A DNA stretch of 64,000 bases, taken from the NCBI RefSeq assembly GCF_024707545.1, contig NZ_CP062229.1, positions 3,019,501-3,083,500 of the forward strand, in the 5' to 3' direction. The stretch is from Mesorhizobium onobrychidis (GTDB lineage: Bacteria > Pseudomonadota > Alphaproteobacteria > Rhizobiales > Rhizobiaceae). How positions within the stretch are numbered: the stretch's first letter is position 1; the number at the start of each line of letters is the position of its first letter. A program made the translations under genes and the position numbers. This document shows positions 1 to 8,532 of this stretch, piece by piece. The notes beneath the pieces are model-generated. The model was given only the letters and a program-made list of their open reading frames with translations. It had not been told where the DNA came from and made no database searches.

Positions 1-70
1 CAGGGGGATCGATCGCGGCGGCAAAGCGTTTGAAAGGTGTCGACCGTTTTGAGCTGGCTCGGAGCGTGAA

Positions 71-607
71 ATGTCGCCTCGCTTCCTCCTGACGTTATTC
101 GCCGCCCTTTATCCGGCATCATCGGTGCACGCCGGTGTCGATGTCGAGCGCGCACTGGAAGCCTTCCACAGCACCTGCCTGGCACACGGTCCCGATTTCG
201 ACCGGACAGCAGCAGCGGCGGGGAGGCTTCGATGGACGCCGGTTTCCTACGATGCTTTTTCGAACTTATCCCCCATCGCGAATGTAAATGAGGCAAAGAC
301 GTGGACGACTGCGGCAGACGATACCATGCCGAAGGGGGCCATCGTCGGGGTAACAAAAGCCAGGTTGGACGGTAAGGCGGTGCAGACATGCACCGTCGCC
401 ATGACCGATGTCGATCACGAGACCTTCCTGAAGAGCTTTTTCACCCGGACCGATGCTGAGAAGATCGACGAAAAACGAGATGGGTTGCAGATATCCAGGC
501 TCTATATACTGATCGCCGGGGGGCGCGAGCAATTCGTCAATTTGAAGTTCCCGGCTTCGCCGTCAGCGGACGGATTGATGGTGGCGAGTTCCATCGCTGA
601 CGACTGA
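71..607 (+). CDS. Hypothetical secreted protein (178 aa)
   Basis: The N-terminus has a short signal peptide (MSPRFLLTLFAALYPASSVHA, hydrophobic core at residues 4-16, likely cleavage after VHA), so the mature protein is probably periplasmic. The mature part has two cysteines (in STCLAHG and QTCTVAM) that could form one disulfide. I do not recognise the family. It stands alone on the plus strand and converges on the NicO gene, whose end lies about 25 bp away. The start is the first ATG of the open frame. No function is proposed. Confidence 0.7.
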   Translation: MSPRFLLTLFAALYPASSVHAGVDVERALEAFHSTCLAHGPDFDRTAAAAGRLRWTPVSYDAFSNLSPIANVNEAKTWTTAADDTMPKGAIVGVTKARLDGKAVQTCTVAMTDVDHETFLKSFFTRTDAEKIDEKRDGLQISRLYILIAGGREQFVNLKFPASPSADGLMVASSIADD

Positions 608-631
608 GCAAACCAGGGCGACACCGTTACT

Positions 632-1345
632 TCACAGGATTCCATGGAGGGCAACGGCGACAAGGACTGCGCCGGCGACCGCTTCGACCGAGCGGGTCAC
701 GACCGCGACGAGTTTCGGACGCGATTTCAGCAGACTGATCAGCTGGCTGCAGAAGAACACCGTGACAAGGGCGACGGCCGAGAGGGTGAACGCGACCCCT
801 GCCATCATCGCTACGGCGAACGCGATGCCTGCTTCCGGTACGCTGCGTATCATGGCGAATGTCATAGCGAAAAGCGTCAGCGGGCAGGGGATTAGGCCTG
901 CCATGATGCCAACCGCCACACCTTCCCGGTCACCATGGGCGTGAACCGCGTGCCGGAGCGCCCGCCACACCATCCAGAGCCCTATCGCGCCGAGCAAGCT
1001 TCGGCTCAAATCTTCCAGCAATGGCGCACGGCCGACGGTTCCCAGCGCGACTGACACGAGCGGCAGCGCCAGGAGCGCGATCAGCACCGCCACGGCGACG
1101 TGCGTGAAGGAGAGTGCAAGGGACACTATCAGGCTGCGCCCCAGTCCGGCCGATGATCCGGCGAGGTACGTGGCAAGCACCGACTTGGAATGTCCGGGCG
1201 TCATCGCATGGACCGCCCCGAACACGATGCCCATCGGCAAGAAGGCCGCGAGTGCCCCCCAATTGCCGTCTTGGGCGAACGTCTTTATGTGCCCGGCGAA
1301 GGCCAGATAAATGTCGCGTTGAACATCGATGATCGTCTGCAGCAT
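632..1345 (-). CDS. NicO/RcnA-type nickel-cobalt exporter
   Basis: This 237-aa polytopic membrane protein belongs to the NicO/RcnA family, which moves Ni2+ or Co2+ across the inner membrane. The motif HAMTPGHSKSVLATYLAG (residues 46-63) carries the His residues typical of the family, and about six membrane segments follow. A short His-containing stretch (RHAVHAHGDRE) lies in the central loop. The gene lies 32 bp downstream of an internally deleted MFS gene on the same strand. A second, truncated NicO gene occurs at 58239-58508 behind dmeR-dmeF. Efflux is more likely than uptake because of that association and the RcnA-like topology; the metal is not decided by sequence. Confidence 0.85.
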   Translation of the reverse strand: MLQTIIDVQRDIYLAFAGHIKTFAQDGNWGALAAFLPMGIVFGAVHAMTPGHSKSVLATYLAGSSAGLGRSLIVSLALSFTHVAVAVLIALLALPLVSVALGTVGRAPLLEDLSRSLLGAIGLWMVWRALRHAVHAHGDREGVAVGIMAGLIPCPLTLFAMTFAMIRSVPEAGIAFAVAMMAGVAFTLSAVALVTVFFCSQLISLLKSRPKLVAVVTRSVEAVAGAVLVAVALHGIL

Positions 1346-1377
1346 GCCGGGGCTATATCCTGCTCACTCGCTGCCGC

Positions 1378-1713
1378 TTAAGGCTCGCGCGGCCATTCCG
1401 GATGCAGCTTATCGATTACAAAGGCGTGAGCATGGCGATGTCCGAAATGGTCCGATCCCTCAGCCCAATGCGGATCATGCTCGGGAAGGCCGCGATGCTG
1501 GTGTTCAAGGACTTCTGGATCGGAAGCTGGCCACACTAGTAACGCCGTAAACAGGGCAGCGCCCGCGATGCAGGCGAGGATCACAAATGTCGCCGATAGC
1601 CCGAAAGTCACGCCCAGACCGAGAGCTACCGTCGCAAGCCCGGTACCGATCAGTGCGATCACCTGAGCCGCGAAGAGATGACGATAGATGCGGTTTGCAA
1701 GAATGCCAAGCAC
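1378..1713 (-). pseudogene. MFS transporter with large in-frame internal deletion
   Basis: The 111-aa product reads as the two ends of a major facilitator protein joined together. The start (NRIYRHLFAAQVIALIGTGL) is the usual first helix of a roughly 400-aa MFS permease. The rest (LACIAGAALFTALLVWP and a His-rich tail ending HAHAFVIDKLHPEWP) is the usual last helix and C-terminal tail. The ten or so central helices are missing while the frame stays open. Such MFS genes with a His-rich tail tend to sit beside NicO genes, as here. The remnant could still be translated as a two-helix protein, but transport activity is very unlikely. Confidence 0.65.
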
Positions 1714-1834
1714 GGTCGGCCTCAGAGGTACTTCGTTATTTCCGAATGTCGCGGCCTATTATTCATCGATCAAGATCACCGTTCAGGTTCCGCCATGAGA
1801 CCAGCTCGCAGAGCCTGGCTACGTCACCGAGCGA

Positions 1835-2227
1835 TCACGGGTTCCATCCGCCGCTGCCGTACTGACGGGTAATGATTTCGAGAAGATGACCGTTCGGGTC
1901 CTCGAAATAAACGCCGCGGCCGCCGTCGTGGTGGTTGATCTCGCCCAACTGCGTCCAGCCAGGGTCAGCCCAGTACGGGAGGTTCCGTTCACGAATCCTA
2001 CCGAAGATCTCGTCGAACTCGGCTTCGCTGACCAGGAAGGCGTAATGCTGCGGCGTGATTTCGGCGTCGGTATCCATGTAGTCGAGGTTGGCACCGTTTT
2101 CGGTCGTGACCATCTGGAAGGGTCCCCAGCGCCTCGGGGCTGGAAGGCCAAGCATTTCCGCCAAGAATTTTGCCGACGCCTCGCTGTTGCGGGCCGGCAG
2201 GATTGTGTGGTTGAAATCGATAGCCAT
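1835..2227 (-). CDS. VOC family (glyoxalase/bleomycin-resistance fold) protein
   Basis: This 130-aa single VOC-domain protein has the expected N-terminal metal-site His (FNHTIL) and the C-terminal YFEDPNGHLLEIITR signature with the acidic metal ligand. VOC proteins are metal-dependent lyases, isomerases, dioxygenases or thiol transferases, and the substrate cannot be read here. The ATG at 2227 is chosen because GGGAG lies about 7 bases upstream; an in-frame start at 2311 would add 28 poorly conserved residues. The histidine phosphatase gene lies upstream on the same strand. Confidence 0.8.
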   Translation of the reverse strand: MAIDFNHTILPARNSEASAKFLAEMLGLPAPRRWGPFQMVTTENGANLDYMDTDAEITPQHYAFLVSEAEFDEIFGRIRERNLPYWADPGWTQLGEINHHDGGRGVYFEDPNGHLLEIITRQYGSGGWNP

Positions 2228-2307
2228 GCCATCACTCCCTTTGATCTCACGTCGTTGTTCCACGACTGAAGCGCTGCTGCACGAGATGGGGTCGAAGGCC
2301 ATGATGC

Positions 2308-2877
2308 TCAAGCCGGCGTGGCAACACGCCCGATGACCTGCACGGGCTCAGCCTCATGAATACGGGCGACGATCATTTCGCCGCTATCCGGCACCTCGCC
2401 GGTCAAGCTGGTGATGTTGACCTGATGCGTGACAAGGATGGCGGGTCCGCCGAAACGCTGCCCGCGAAGCCAGGCCAAAAGGGCAGCGGTGCGCTCCTCT
2501 GCGGCCGAACTGTTGCCAAAGAATGAATTGAGCAGCTCAAGAGGCACAACTTCGCCGATCCCGAGCAGGCGAGCGGTATCGAGGCAACGACACCACTTGC
2601 TCGAATAGACGGCTGCCGACGAGATGCCATTTGCACGGAACAGGTCGCCGATCGCGCGGGACTGCGCACGACCTTCTTCCGACAGATTCCGCTGGGTGCT
2701 GCAATCACCGAGCCTGAAGCCATGCGGATCGCCGGAGCCTGGGGCTGCGGCATGGCGCAGCACGGCAATGGCTTCTCCGGATCGCAGGGCTGCCCAGAAT
2801 GGCTCGGAGGCGTATGCCTTGCCGAGGGCAGCCGCTCCGAGCGACAGGACCAGAAATTGCCGACGTCCAATTCGCAT
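2308..2877 (-). CDS. Histidine phosphatase family protein with Tat signal
   Basis: The 189-aa product starts with a twin-arginine signal (MRIGRRQFLVLSLGAAALG, probable cleavage after AYA), so it is likely exported folded to the periplasm. The mature domain belongs to the histidine phosphatase superfamily: the phospho-acceptor motif appears as VLRHA instead of the usual RHG, and the second catalytic His is in LVTHQVN. Members remove phosphate from small molecules or proteins. The ATG at 2877 places the RR motif at the N-terminus and has an AG-rich ribosome site upstream; the longer frame to 2979 is rejected. It overlaps the upstream leader of the VOC gene. Confidence 0.8.
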   Translation of the reverse strand: MRIGRRQFLVLSLGAAALGKAYASEPFWAALRSGEAIAVLRHAAAPGSGDPHGFRLGDCSTQRNLSEEGRAQSRAIGDLFRANGISSAAVYSSKWCRCLDTARLLGIGEVVPLELLNSFFGNSSAAEERTAALLAWLRGQRFGGPAILVTHQVNITSLTGEVPDSGEMIVARIHEAEPVQVIGRVATPA

Positions 2878-3081
2878 CTCGCTTCTCACCTTTCCGATAG
2901 CGGCCTCGGAGAGTGCCGGCAAGCTACTGCAGGTCGGGTCGCAGTGCTCAACGGCCTTGCCGTCTACGATCCGCCGCATGTCGAACTAGGTGGTGGTATC
3001 GGGGTGCTTAGGATCCTTGACCCGACGCGGACCAGCACTTTCATTCCGTATGTCCCAACATAAATGTTAGTGCCGACGATT

Positions 3082-4329
3082 TCAGGGCCGATCAGGAGCT
3101 GGAAAGATTCCAGCCGCGAGACGGGCCCGCGTCAGCCTCCGCGATACCCTCCACATCAGGAAGGCGGCGGCAAGACTGTAGACGCCCATCAAGGCCAGTT
3201 GCAGCGAGTAGTCGACGCCGGCGTCGATCAGGTATCCGGTGATGCCGGGACCCATCGCCGACGCGAGAACCATCACGGCCACCACAACCGAGCGGATCGC
3301 GCCGAGATGCGCGGTGCCGTAGATCTCCGGCCACATGGCGCCCTCCAAGGTCGAGGAGAAGCCGTAGCTGATGCCAAGCAGCGCCATGAAGACGAAGATG
3401 GCGAAAGGCGCCGTCAGATAGGCAGCCGCGAAGCACGCCAGCGCCAGCGGCAGAAGGAATAGAGGCAGAAGTTGGACCGCCGAGAGGCGGTCGATCAGCC
3501 ACCCGGCCAGAAGCGCAAAGGCCATCGTCGTGGCGGACAGGACGGCGAAGCCGCTCGCGAAGAGTTGCAGCGGCCAGCTTCGGAGCTCGGTTAGGTAGAC
3601 CTGGTGAAAGAAGATGGTCGTGCCGACGAAGGCGGGAGCCAGGACACCCAGGCAGATGGCGTAGAACGTCGGATCGCGCAGGACTTCCGCCCGCGTCCAG
3701 TGCTTCACTGCGCGTTGCGCCCTCGGCTGGGCCGCGCTCTGCGGATTGCGTTCCTTCCAGACCAGCGCACAAACCAGAGGCAACGCCACGACCAGGATGA
3801 AGGCTGCGCAGACGAACCAACTTCCCCTCCAGCCGACGAGGCCGGCCACGAGGACGAACAAGAAAGGCAACAGAGCGCCGCCAACATGAAAGCCAAGCGT
3901 GACGACCGAGACGGCGCGGCCCCGGTTCGCGGCGAACCAGCGGCCTGTCGCCGTCAAAGCGGTCTGGGTCATCATGCCCTGCCCGAAAAGGCGCAGCAGG
4001 TAGAGCGCGAGGAGCAGGGTTGGCAGCGAACCGGCGAACCCCATCGCGATTGTGGCGCAGGCGAGCATGAGCATCGCCGCGATCGCCATGGTCACTGTCG
4101 AATACCGGTCCAGCGGCCGACCCAAAAACGGCAGAGTCGCTGCGCTGAGGAGCGTTGCCAGCATATAAAGCCCGCCGAACTCGCCATGACTCAACCCGAA
4201 CGTCTCGCGGATCCCCCCGTTCGACAAGGCGATGAAGAAGGTCTGCCCGAAGGACGAGACGAGGGTCAGCAAAAAGGCGCCCAAGAGCCAGCGGACATTG
4301 TTGACGACGAACGTACTGAAGGACTGCAT
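3082..4329 (-). CDS. MFS permease, OFA/monocarboxylate-like
   Basis: The 415-aa protein has 12 predicted membrane helices. The loop between helices 2 and 3 (GRPLDRYSTV) matches the MFS signature GxxxDR. Its overall pattern (FGLSHGEFGGLYMLATL, YLLRLFGQGMM, GRWFAANRGRAVS) resembles oxalate/formate and monocarboxylate-type MFS carriers. The substrate is not readable. It is probably a single-gene transcription unit, with the 473-bp gap to the ankyrin gene upstream acting as its promoter region. Confidence 0.85.
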   Translation of the reverse strand: MQSFSTFVVNNVRWLLGAFLLTLVSSFGQTFFIALSNGGIRETFGLSHGEFGGLYMLATLLSAATLPFLGRPLDRYSTVTMAIAAMLMLACATIAMGFAGSLPTLLLALYLLRLFGQGMMTQTALTATGRWFAANRGRAVSVVTLGFHVGGALLPFLFVLVAGLVGWRGSWFVCAAFILVVALPLVCALVWKERNPQSAAQPRAQRAVKHWTRAEVLRDPTFYAICLGVLAPAFVGTTIFFHQVYLTELRSWPLQLFASGFAVLSATTMAFALLAGWLIDRLSAVQLLPLFLLPLALACFAAAYLTAPFAIFVFMALLGISYGFSSTLEGAMWPEIYGTAHLGAIRSVVVAVMVLASAMGPGITGYLIDAGVDYSLQLALMGVYSLAAAFLMWRVSRRLTRARLAAGIFPAPDRP

Positions 4330-4802
4330 GATCTGTCTCGATAGAGTGCGCGCTTACGGTTCGTTCTCTATCGGCCTCCGCTGCCGGAGGATATCGGCCA
4401 GTTCCGCTTTGATCAGAGGCCTGGCTTCAAGTCCGAGCGGTCCAACTTCCATGCCGATTACCAATGAGCCAGCCCGACCTCGGCGTCCTCGCCACTCTGC
4501 TTGCGAGTGAAGTCAGTCGGACGCCGTCGCGCTCTTAAGTCAGGCAGTCACAGGCATCATGCGACGAACGGGCGAGATATCAGGAGAATGTGAAGCGCTG
4601 ATCCCGATGCCACTTCCGGTCATAACCCGACATCGCTCCAGCTTTTAACCCCAACGCGCTGGGGCCGCCCTTCACACGCGGATTGTATTTGCCGGACGCT
4701 GTCGAATGTGAAAGGCTTTTCGATGGAAGCCGGTCATTCGGTGGATGTCGGCCGAACCGGAACAATGGTATCCTGCGGGGAGCATTCGGGGAGGCGACTG
4801 CA
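4330..4802. other. Intergenic region, MFS gene to ankyrin gene
   Basis: This 473-bp gap holds no convincing full gene. On the minus strand an ATG at 4452 opens a 32-codon frame ending at 4354 (MEVGPLGLEARPLIKAELAD...), which is peptide-like and may be a small leader or a gene remnant. At 4609-4621 the 13-mer GCCACTTCCGGTC occurs, which is repeated exactly at 62105-62117 in another non-coding stretch. The right part carries the ribosome site GGGGAGG at 4788-4794 used by the ankyrin gene. Confidence 0.4.
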
Positions 4803-5438
4803 TTGACCGAGAGCTTGGAAGCCGAAGGGGCGAGAGGTTGGTCGAATCTGCTGTTCGCGGCAGAAAGCGGCGATGCGGAGGCCGTTCGAGCGGAGTTGGC
4901 GGCCGGCGCCAATATCAACGAGGCGGACGGCGGCGGCTGGTCAGCACTTCATCTCGCAGCCCTCAATGCCCGCACTGCGGCGGTCGAGGCGTTGATCGAA
5001 CACCCAGCAATCGATGTGAATTCCAGAAACAAATGGAAGAGCACGCCTTTGAGCCTTGCTTCGGCCAAGGGCCACTACGCCTCTATTTTAGCCCTCGTGA
5101 AACATCCCGAAATAGAGATCGATGCAAGAGCCGACTACTACGGCAGAACGGCGCTTATTGAAGCAGCAAAGAACGGGCATCTGGATGTCGTTAAGTTGCT
5201 TGTCGAGAATGGCGCCGACGTGAATCTTACTGACAAGACCGGAAGAAACAACGCGCTTATCGAGGCTATCAAGGGACGGCACTACGAGGTCGCGGGATAC
5301 CTGCTTGATTCTCGGAAAATGAACTTTCTCAACAAGGATATGAGACTGAACGCCCTGATCTGGGCTGGAAGCTGCCATAACCCTCAACTCATCGAAAAGC
5401 TGGAAGTCTCGATTCATACTTTCTTCGAAGGCAAGTGA
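4803..5438 (+). CDS. Ankyrin-repeat protein
   Basis: The 211-aa soluble protein contains about four ankyrin repeats, seen as WSALHLAALNARTAAVEALI, TPLSLASAKGHYASILALV, TALIEAAKNGHLDVVKLLV and NNALIEAIKGRHYEVAGYLL, each followed by an N-rich loop such as GADVNLTDK. Ankyrin repeats bind other proteins; no enzymatic domain is attached and no signal peptide is seen. I choose the TTG at 4803 because GGGGAGG (4788-4794) is 8 bases upstream; the open frame runs back to 4683 but that extension does not look like protein. It converges on the regulator at 5516-7066. Confidence 0.75.
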   Translation: MTESLEAEGARGWSNLLFAAESGDAEAVRAELAAGANINEADGGGWSALHLAALNARTAAVEALIEHPAIDVNSRNKWKSTPLSLASAKGHYASILALVKHPEIEIDARADYYGRTALIEAAKNGHLDVVKLLVENGADVNLTDKTGRNNALIEAIKGRHYEVAGYLLDSRKMNFLNKDMRLNALIWAGSCHNPQLIEKLEVSIHTFFEGK

Positions 5439-5515
5439 AGGTCCCGCTTCCGCCGCAGTTGCCATTTGTGGTTACAATCCGGAAGGCTCGTCAGCCCTTC
5501 GCGATAAGCGCGCTG

Positions 5516-7066
5516 CTACTCACGATGTCCGGGCAGGGCGGCGCCGACCGGGCCGGCCTCATATGCTGCAAATGCTTTGGCGACGCCGGCAGTGAAGTGT
5601 TCAATATCGCTCGCATGTTCGAACGCTATCCTGGTTTGCGCAAACTCCAGTGGCGAATAGTCAGGCGCTATCCGCTTGACCTCTGCGATAATGTTCTGGG
5701 CTTCCTTGAGATCGCCGAGTTGCGCATGGCACGCCGCGAGCCTTGTCAGCCGCCAGGGTGCCTTCAATGGGAGCTTCGACATGCTAAGGAGCGCGGCCTT
5801 GTAGTCTCCTGAAGAGTAAAGCGCGATAGAGCGATCATAATGGTACCAATCAGGATGGATCGGGTTGATCCGTATCGCACTGTCAAGCGCCGCGAGTGCT
5901 TCAAGAGGCCTGCCTCTCATCGTGAGCAAGTATCCCATTTGAGCAATCGTATCGGCGTCATACGGATTGAGGTCGAGCGCGCGTTGAAGGTGATGTTCGG
6001 CTGCTTCGAACCGACGGGCTGAGAGGAAAGCCTGGGCGAGTACGCGATGGCAGCGTGGCTCTTCCGGCGCCAAGGTCACCGCACACTCTGCGCGGTCGAT
6101 CACTGAACCAAGCAACGCTGGGGATGCCTCAGCATAGCCACCGATAATGAGATCGGCGAGCGCGATGTAGGAATGCGCCAAGGCATAGGTCGGGTCCTTC
6201 TCGACCGCCGCCTGGAAAAGACTGCGCGAAGCCTCATTGTCGTCATCACCATAGCCGCGCAGCCGGGCCAGTCCACGCAGGAGAAGTTCGTATGCGGCCA
6301 AGCTGTCCGTAGGTTTTGGGGTTGCTTGTTTAATCCCTGCGTCGTCGAGCCGAGCGACCAGCCGGTTCACCACACGGCGAGCGATTTCTTCCTGCATATC
6401 GAAGATCTGGCCGCCAGACGCAGAAAAATTATCGCTCCAGAGAACTCCACCCGTCGAGGCGGTAATGAGGCTGACGGTGACCCGCATGCCGTCTGCGCGA
6501 GTCGTCGCCCTGCCACGGACCAAATAGGTTGCGCCAAGGCTGTCGCCAATGGCACGCCAATCGGAAGCGGAATCCGAGACAAATGCAAATCCGGAATTGC
6601 GCGCCAGCACAACGACCGTTCCAAAGCGAGCCAACGCATTGACAATGTCCTCGGCGAAGCCGTCAACCAGAGGGGTGTCTTCCGGCGCACCTTCATTGCT
6701 GAAGCGCAGTACCGCAACGCTCGGCTGTCCAGAGCTCTCTGGCTTTGGCGCATCGAGAAGAGAGAGGACGTAGCCGCGTTTGGCGACCGTGCGGATAATG
6801 GTTTGGCTTTCGTCCTGCAGCGCCTTTCGCAACTCCCTGACGGCTTGCGTCAGTGAGTCCTCGGTCACGAAGACATCAGGCCACACCGCTGACATCAGTT
6901 CTGACTTGGTCGCGACACGTCCAACATTCCTGCTGAGATAGGTTAACAGATCAAACGCCTTGGAGCGGAGGGCAACAGGTTTCCCGTCGCGGAGAAGGAG
7001 GCCGCGCGCAAGATCAAGCTCGCAACTGCCAAGTGCCAGAACGTGCTCTGGATTTTCTTGCGACAT
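5516..7066 (-). CDS. Winged-helix regulator with TolB-like and TPR domains
   Basis: The 516-aa protein has three parts. Residues 8-105 form an OmpR/PhoB-type winged helix (LRSKAFDLLTYLSRNVGRVA, ELRKALQDESQTIIRTVAKRGY), as in CadC-like regulators. Residues about 115-230 resemble the TolB-like N-terminal domain seen in adenylate cyclase/TPR proteins (PSVAVLRFSN, LGATYLVRGR, LWSDNFSASGGQIFDMQEEI). Residues about 265-480 are TPR helices. No membrane helix separates the domains, so unlike CadC it should be cytoplasmic. A role in transcription is likely; the signal and targets are unknown. Confidence 0.85.
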   Translation of the reverse strand: MSQENPEHVLALGSCELDLARGLLLRDGKPVALRSKAFDLLTYLSRNVGRVATKSELMSAVWPDVFVTEDSLTQAVRELRKALQDESQTIIRTVAKRGYVLSLLDAPKPESSGQPSVAVLRFSNEGAPEDTPLVDGFAEDIVNALARFGTVVVLARNSGFAFVSDSASDWRAIGDSLGATYLVRGRATTRADGMRVTVSLITASTGGVLWSDNFSASGGQIFDMQEEIARRVVNRLVARLDDAGIKQATPKPTDSLAAYELLLRGLARLRGYGDDDNEASRSLFQAAVEKDPTYALAHSYIALADLIIGGYAEASPALLGSVIDRAECAVTLAPEEPRCHRVLAQAFLSARRFEAAEHHLQRALDLNPYDADTIAQMGYLLTMRGRPLEALAALDSAIRINPIHPDWYHYDRSIALYSSGDYKAALLSMSKLPLKAPWRLTRLAACHAQLGDLKEAQNIIAEVKRIAPDYSPLEFAQTRIAFEHASDIEHFTAGVAKAFAAYEAGPVGAALPGHRE

Positions 7067-7319
7067 CGAATGCCGACCTGATCAGCCTGACTAGACGCTG
7101 CCTGATTGGGGTCTCAATTCGCTCAGACGTCAAGGGATCAAAGGAATTTGATTCGCTTTCACTTTGGCTGGAAGCCATCCGCCTCTCCATGGCGATGATC
7201 TCGAGCATTTCGAACATCGTTCCAGGCATGGGCGCACAAGGCGACGCAGCCATAACGCAAGATACATATTCGAGGAGTTCTTGCCGGGCGGCTTGGCGCG
7301 TGTTCTCATTCAGTGACAT
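7014..7319 (-). CDS. Small hypothetical protein, overlaps the downstream regulator
   Basis: The open frame runs from 7436. The ATG at 7319 has GAGG six bases upstream and gives a 101-aa protein that is predicted mostly helical (ENTRQAARQELLEYVSCVMA, MFEMLEIIAMERRM). It overlaps the first 53 bases of the winged-helix gene in another frame, an arrangement consistent with translational coupling. I do not recognise the family. The sequence looks like protein rather than a shadow, since no real gene lies on the opposite strand here, but this is a moderate call only. Confidence 0.45.
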   Translation of the reverse strand: MSLNENTRQAARQELLEYVSCVMAASPCAPMPGTMFEMLEIIAMERRMASSQSESESNSFDPLTSERIETPIRQRLVRLIRSAFDVARKSRARSGTWQLRA

Positions 7320-7436
7320 GGTCGACCTCATCCGGTTCTTTCTTTCTTGAGAACAATGAAGCCAAAGAACGGGCGCGTACCGGAAGATTTCTGAAATTCT
7401 GCTGAATCTGCCGTAGCAGGGTTTTCCCACAATCAT

Positions 7437-7493
7437 TCAACCAATCGGTTGACAATTCGAAGGCGTGTCTCTATATTCAACTACATGGTTGAA
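7437..7493 (+). promoter_or_regulatory. arsR promoter with two inverted-repeat operators
   Basis: A near-consensus sigma-70 promoter is visible: TTGACA at 7449-7454, a 17-bp spacer and TATATT at 7472-7477. Transcription should begin about 7484-7485, at or next to the ATG at 7485, so the message is probably leaderless. Two inverted repeats with the same half-site bracket the promoter: TCAACC-AATC-GGTTGA (7437-7452), covering the -35 box, and TTCAAC-TACATG-GTTGAA (7476-7493), covering the -10 edge and start codon. They are the obvious candidates for ArsR autoregulation. Confidence 0.7.
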
Positions 7494-7874
7494 TTAGAGA
7501 CACGCCAGATCGACGCGGTTTTTCACGCTCTTGGCGACGCCACCCGCCGGAGGATGCTTCGCGACCTCGCCGGCGGCGAGCGAACGGTGAGCCAGCTCGC
7601 CGAACCCTTCGCCATGTCGCTGGCGGCGGCCTCCAAGCACATCAAGGCGCTGGAGAATGCCGGGCTTATTCGTCGAGAGGTGAGGGGCCGCACACATCTT
7701 TGCCGCCTCGAACCCGGACCGCTGGCCAGCGCCCACCAATGGCTGGGCTTCTACGAGCGCTTCTGGACCAACCGTCTCGACGTTCTCGAACGCCTCCTTC
7801 GCGAGGAGGACGCAAGCAAAGCCAAGGATGATTCCAGGAAATCGCCCACCTCAAAAGAAGGAGACGACCAATGA
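7485..7874 (+). CDS. ArsR/SmtB-family transcriptional regulator
   Basis: The 129-aa protein has the ArsR-type winged helix (ALGDATRRRMLRDLAGGERT, AMSLAAASKHIKALENAGLI, REVRGRTHLCRLE). It lacks the Cys-rich metal motif of arsenic sensors and belongs to the group that pairs with AHSA1/SRPBCC proteins; its ligand is unknown. It overlaps the SRPBCC gene by 4 bases (ATGA), so the two are co-transcribed. The ATG at 7485 has no ribosome site but lies at the predicted transcription start, fitting a leaderless message. Autorepression through the two flanking inverted repeats is inferred. Confidence 0.9.
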   Translation: MVELETRQIDAVFHALGDATRRRMLRDLAGGERTVSQLAEPFAMSLAAASKHIKALENAGLIRREVRGRTHLCRLEPGPLASAHQWLGFYERFWTNRLDVLERLLREEDASKAKDDSRKSPTSKEGDDQ

Positions 7875-8404
7875 ACCAGATGAAAAACATCGAAGCCTAT
7901 GGCGAGCTGACCGAGCCCGCCACGTTCACCATCCAGCGCCTTTTGCCCGGCCCCATCGAGCGGGTCTGGGCTTATCTCACCGAGAGTGACTTGCGCCGGC
8001 AGTGGATGGCTGCCGGCCAGATGGAAATGAACGCCGGCACCTCGTTCGAGTTGGTCTGGCGTAACGACGAGCTGACCGACCCGCCCGGCCAGCGCCCCGC
8101 GGGCTTTCCCGAAGAGCATCGGATGGAGGGCCGGATCACCGAGCTTGATGCGCCGCGCAAGCTCGCCATCACCTGGGGAAACACCGGCGGGGTTTCCTTC
8201 TTGCTGGAGCCGAAGGGCAATGATGTGCTGCTCACCGTCATCCATCGCCGGCTGCCGGAACGCGCAATCCAGCTCAACGTCACCGCCGGCTGGCACATGC
8301 ACCTCGACATGCTGGCCGCCCGCCTCGCGGGCAGGACGCCGACCTCGTTCTGGGATGGCTGGAGCCGCCTGCGGGAAGAATACGACCGCCGCCTGCCGGC
8401 CTGA
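7871..8404 (+). CDS. SRPBCC/AHSA1-domain protein
   Basis: The 177-aa protein has the START-like fold of the AHSA1 group (FTIQRLLPGPIERVWAYLTESDLRRQWMA near the start, WHMHLDMLAARLAG near the end). Such proteins form a hydrophobic cavity that binds small ligands, and they are regularly encoded with ArsR regulators of the type found just upstream. Start and upstream stop overlap as ATGA. The ligand is unknown. It is probably cytoplasmic, and it is followed by a DHFR-like reductase that may belong to the same transcript. Confidence 0.85.
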   Translation: MNQMKNIEAYGELTEPATFTIQRLLPGPIERVWAYLTESDLRRQWMAAGQMEMNAGTSFELVWRNDELTDPPGQRPAGFPEEHRMEGRITELDAPRKLAITWGNTGGVSFLLEPKGNDVLLTVIHRRLPERAIQLNVTAGWHMHLDMLAARLAGRTPTSFWDGWSRLREEYDRRLPA

Positions 8405-8532
8405 CACGATCGCATCGACCACCCCTGAAGTCACCGCCCAGCTTCCACGGGCATCCGCCCATGGAGGCTCGCACACCAGCACCGATGAAACGATGAACGT
8501 GCTTGCATTGTGCAAGCCTGATGGAGGACGTC

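Noticed and set aside
1..70. Tail of an upstream gene at the window start
   Set aside because: All forward frames have stops or non-coding character within these bases; nothing can be assigned.
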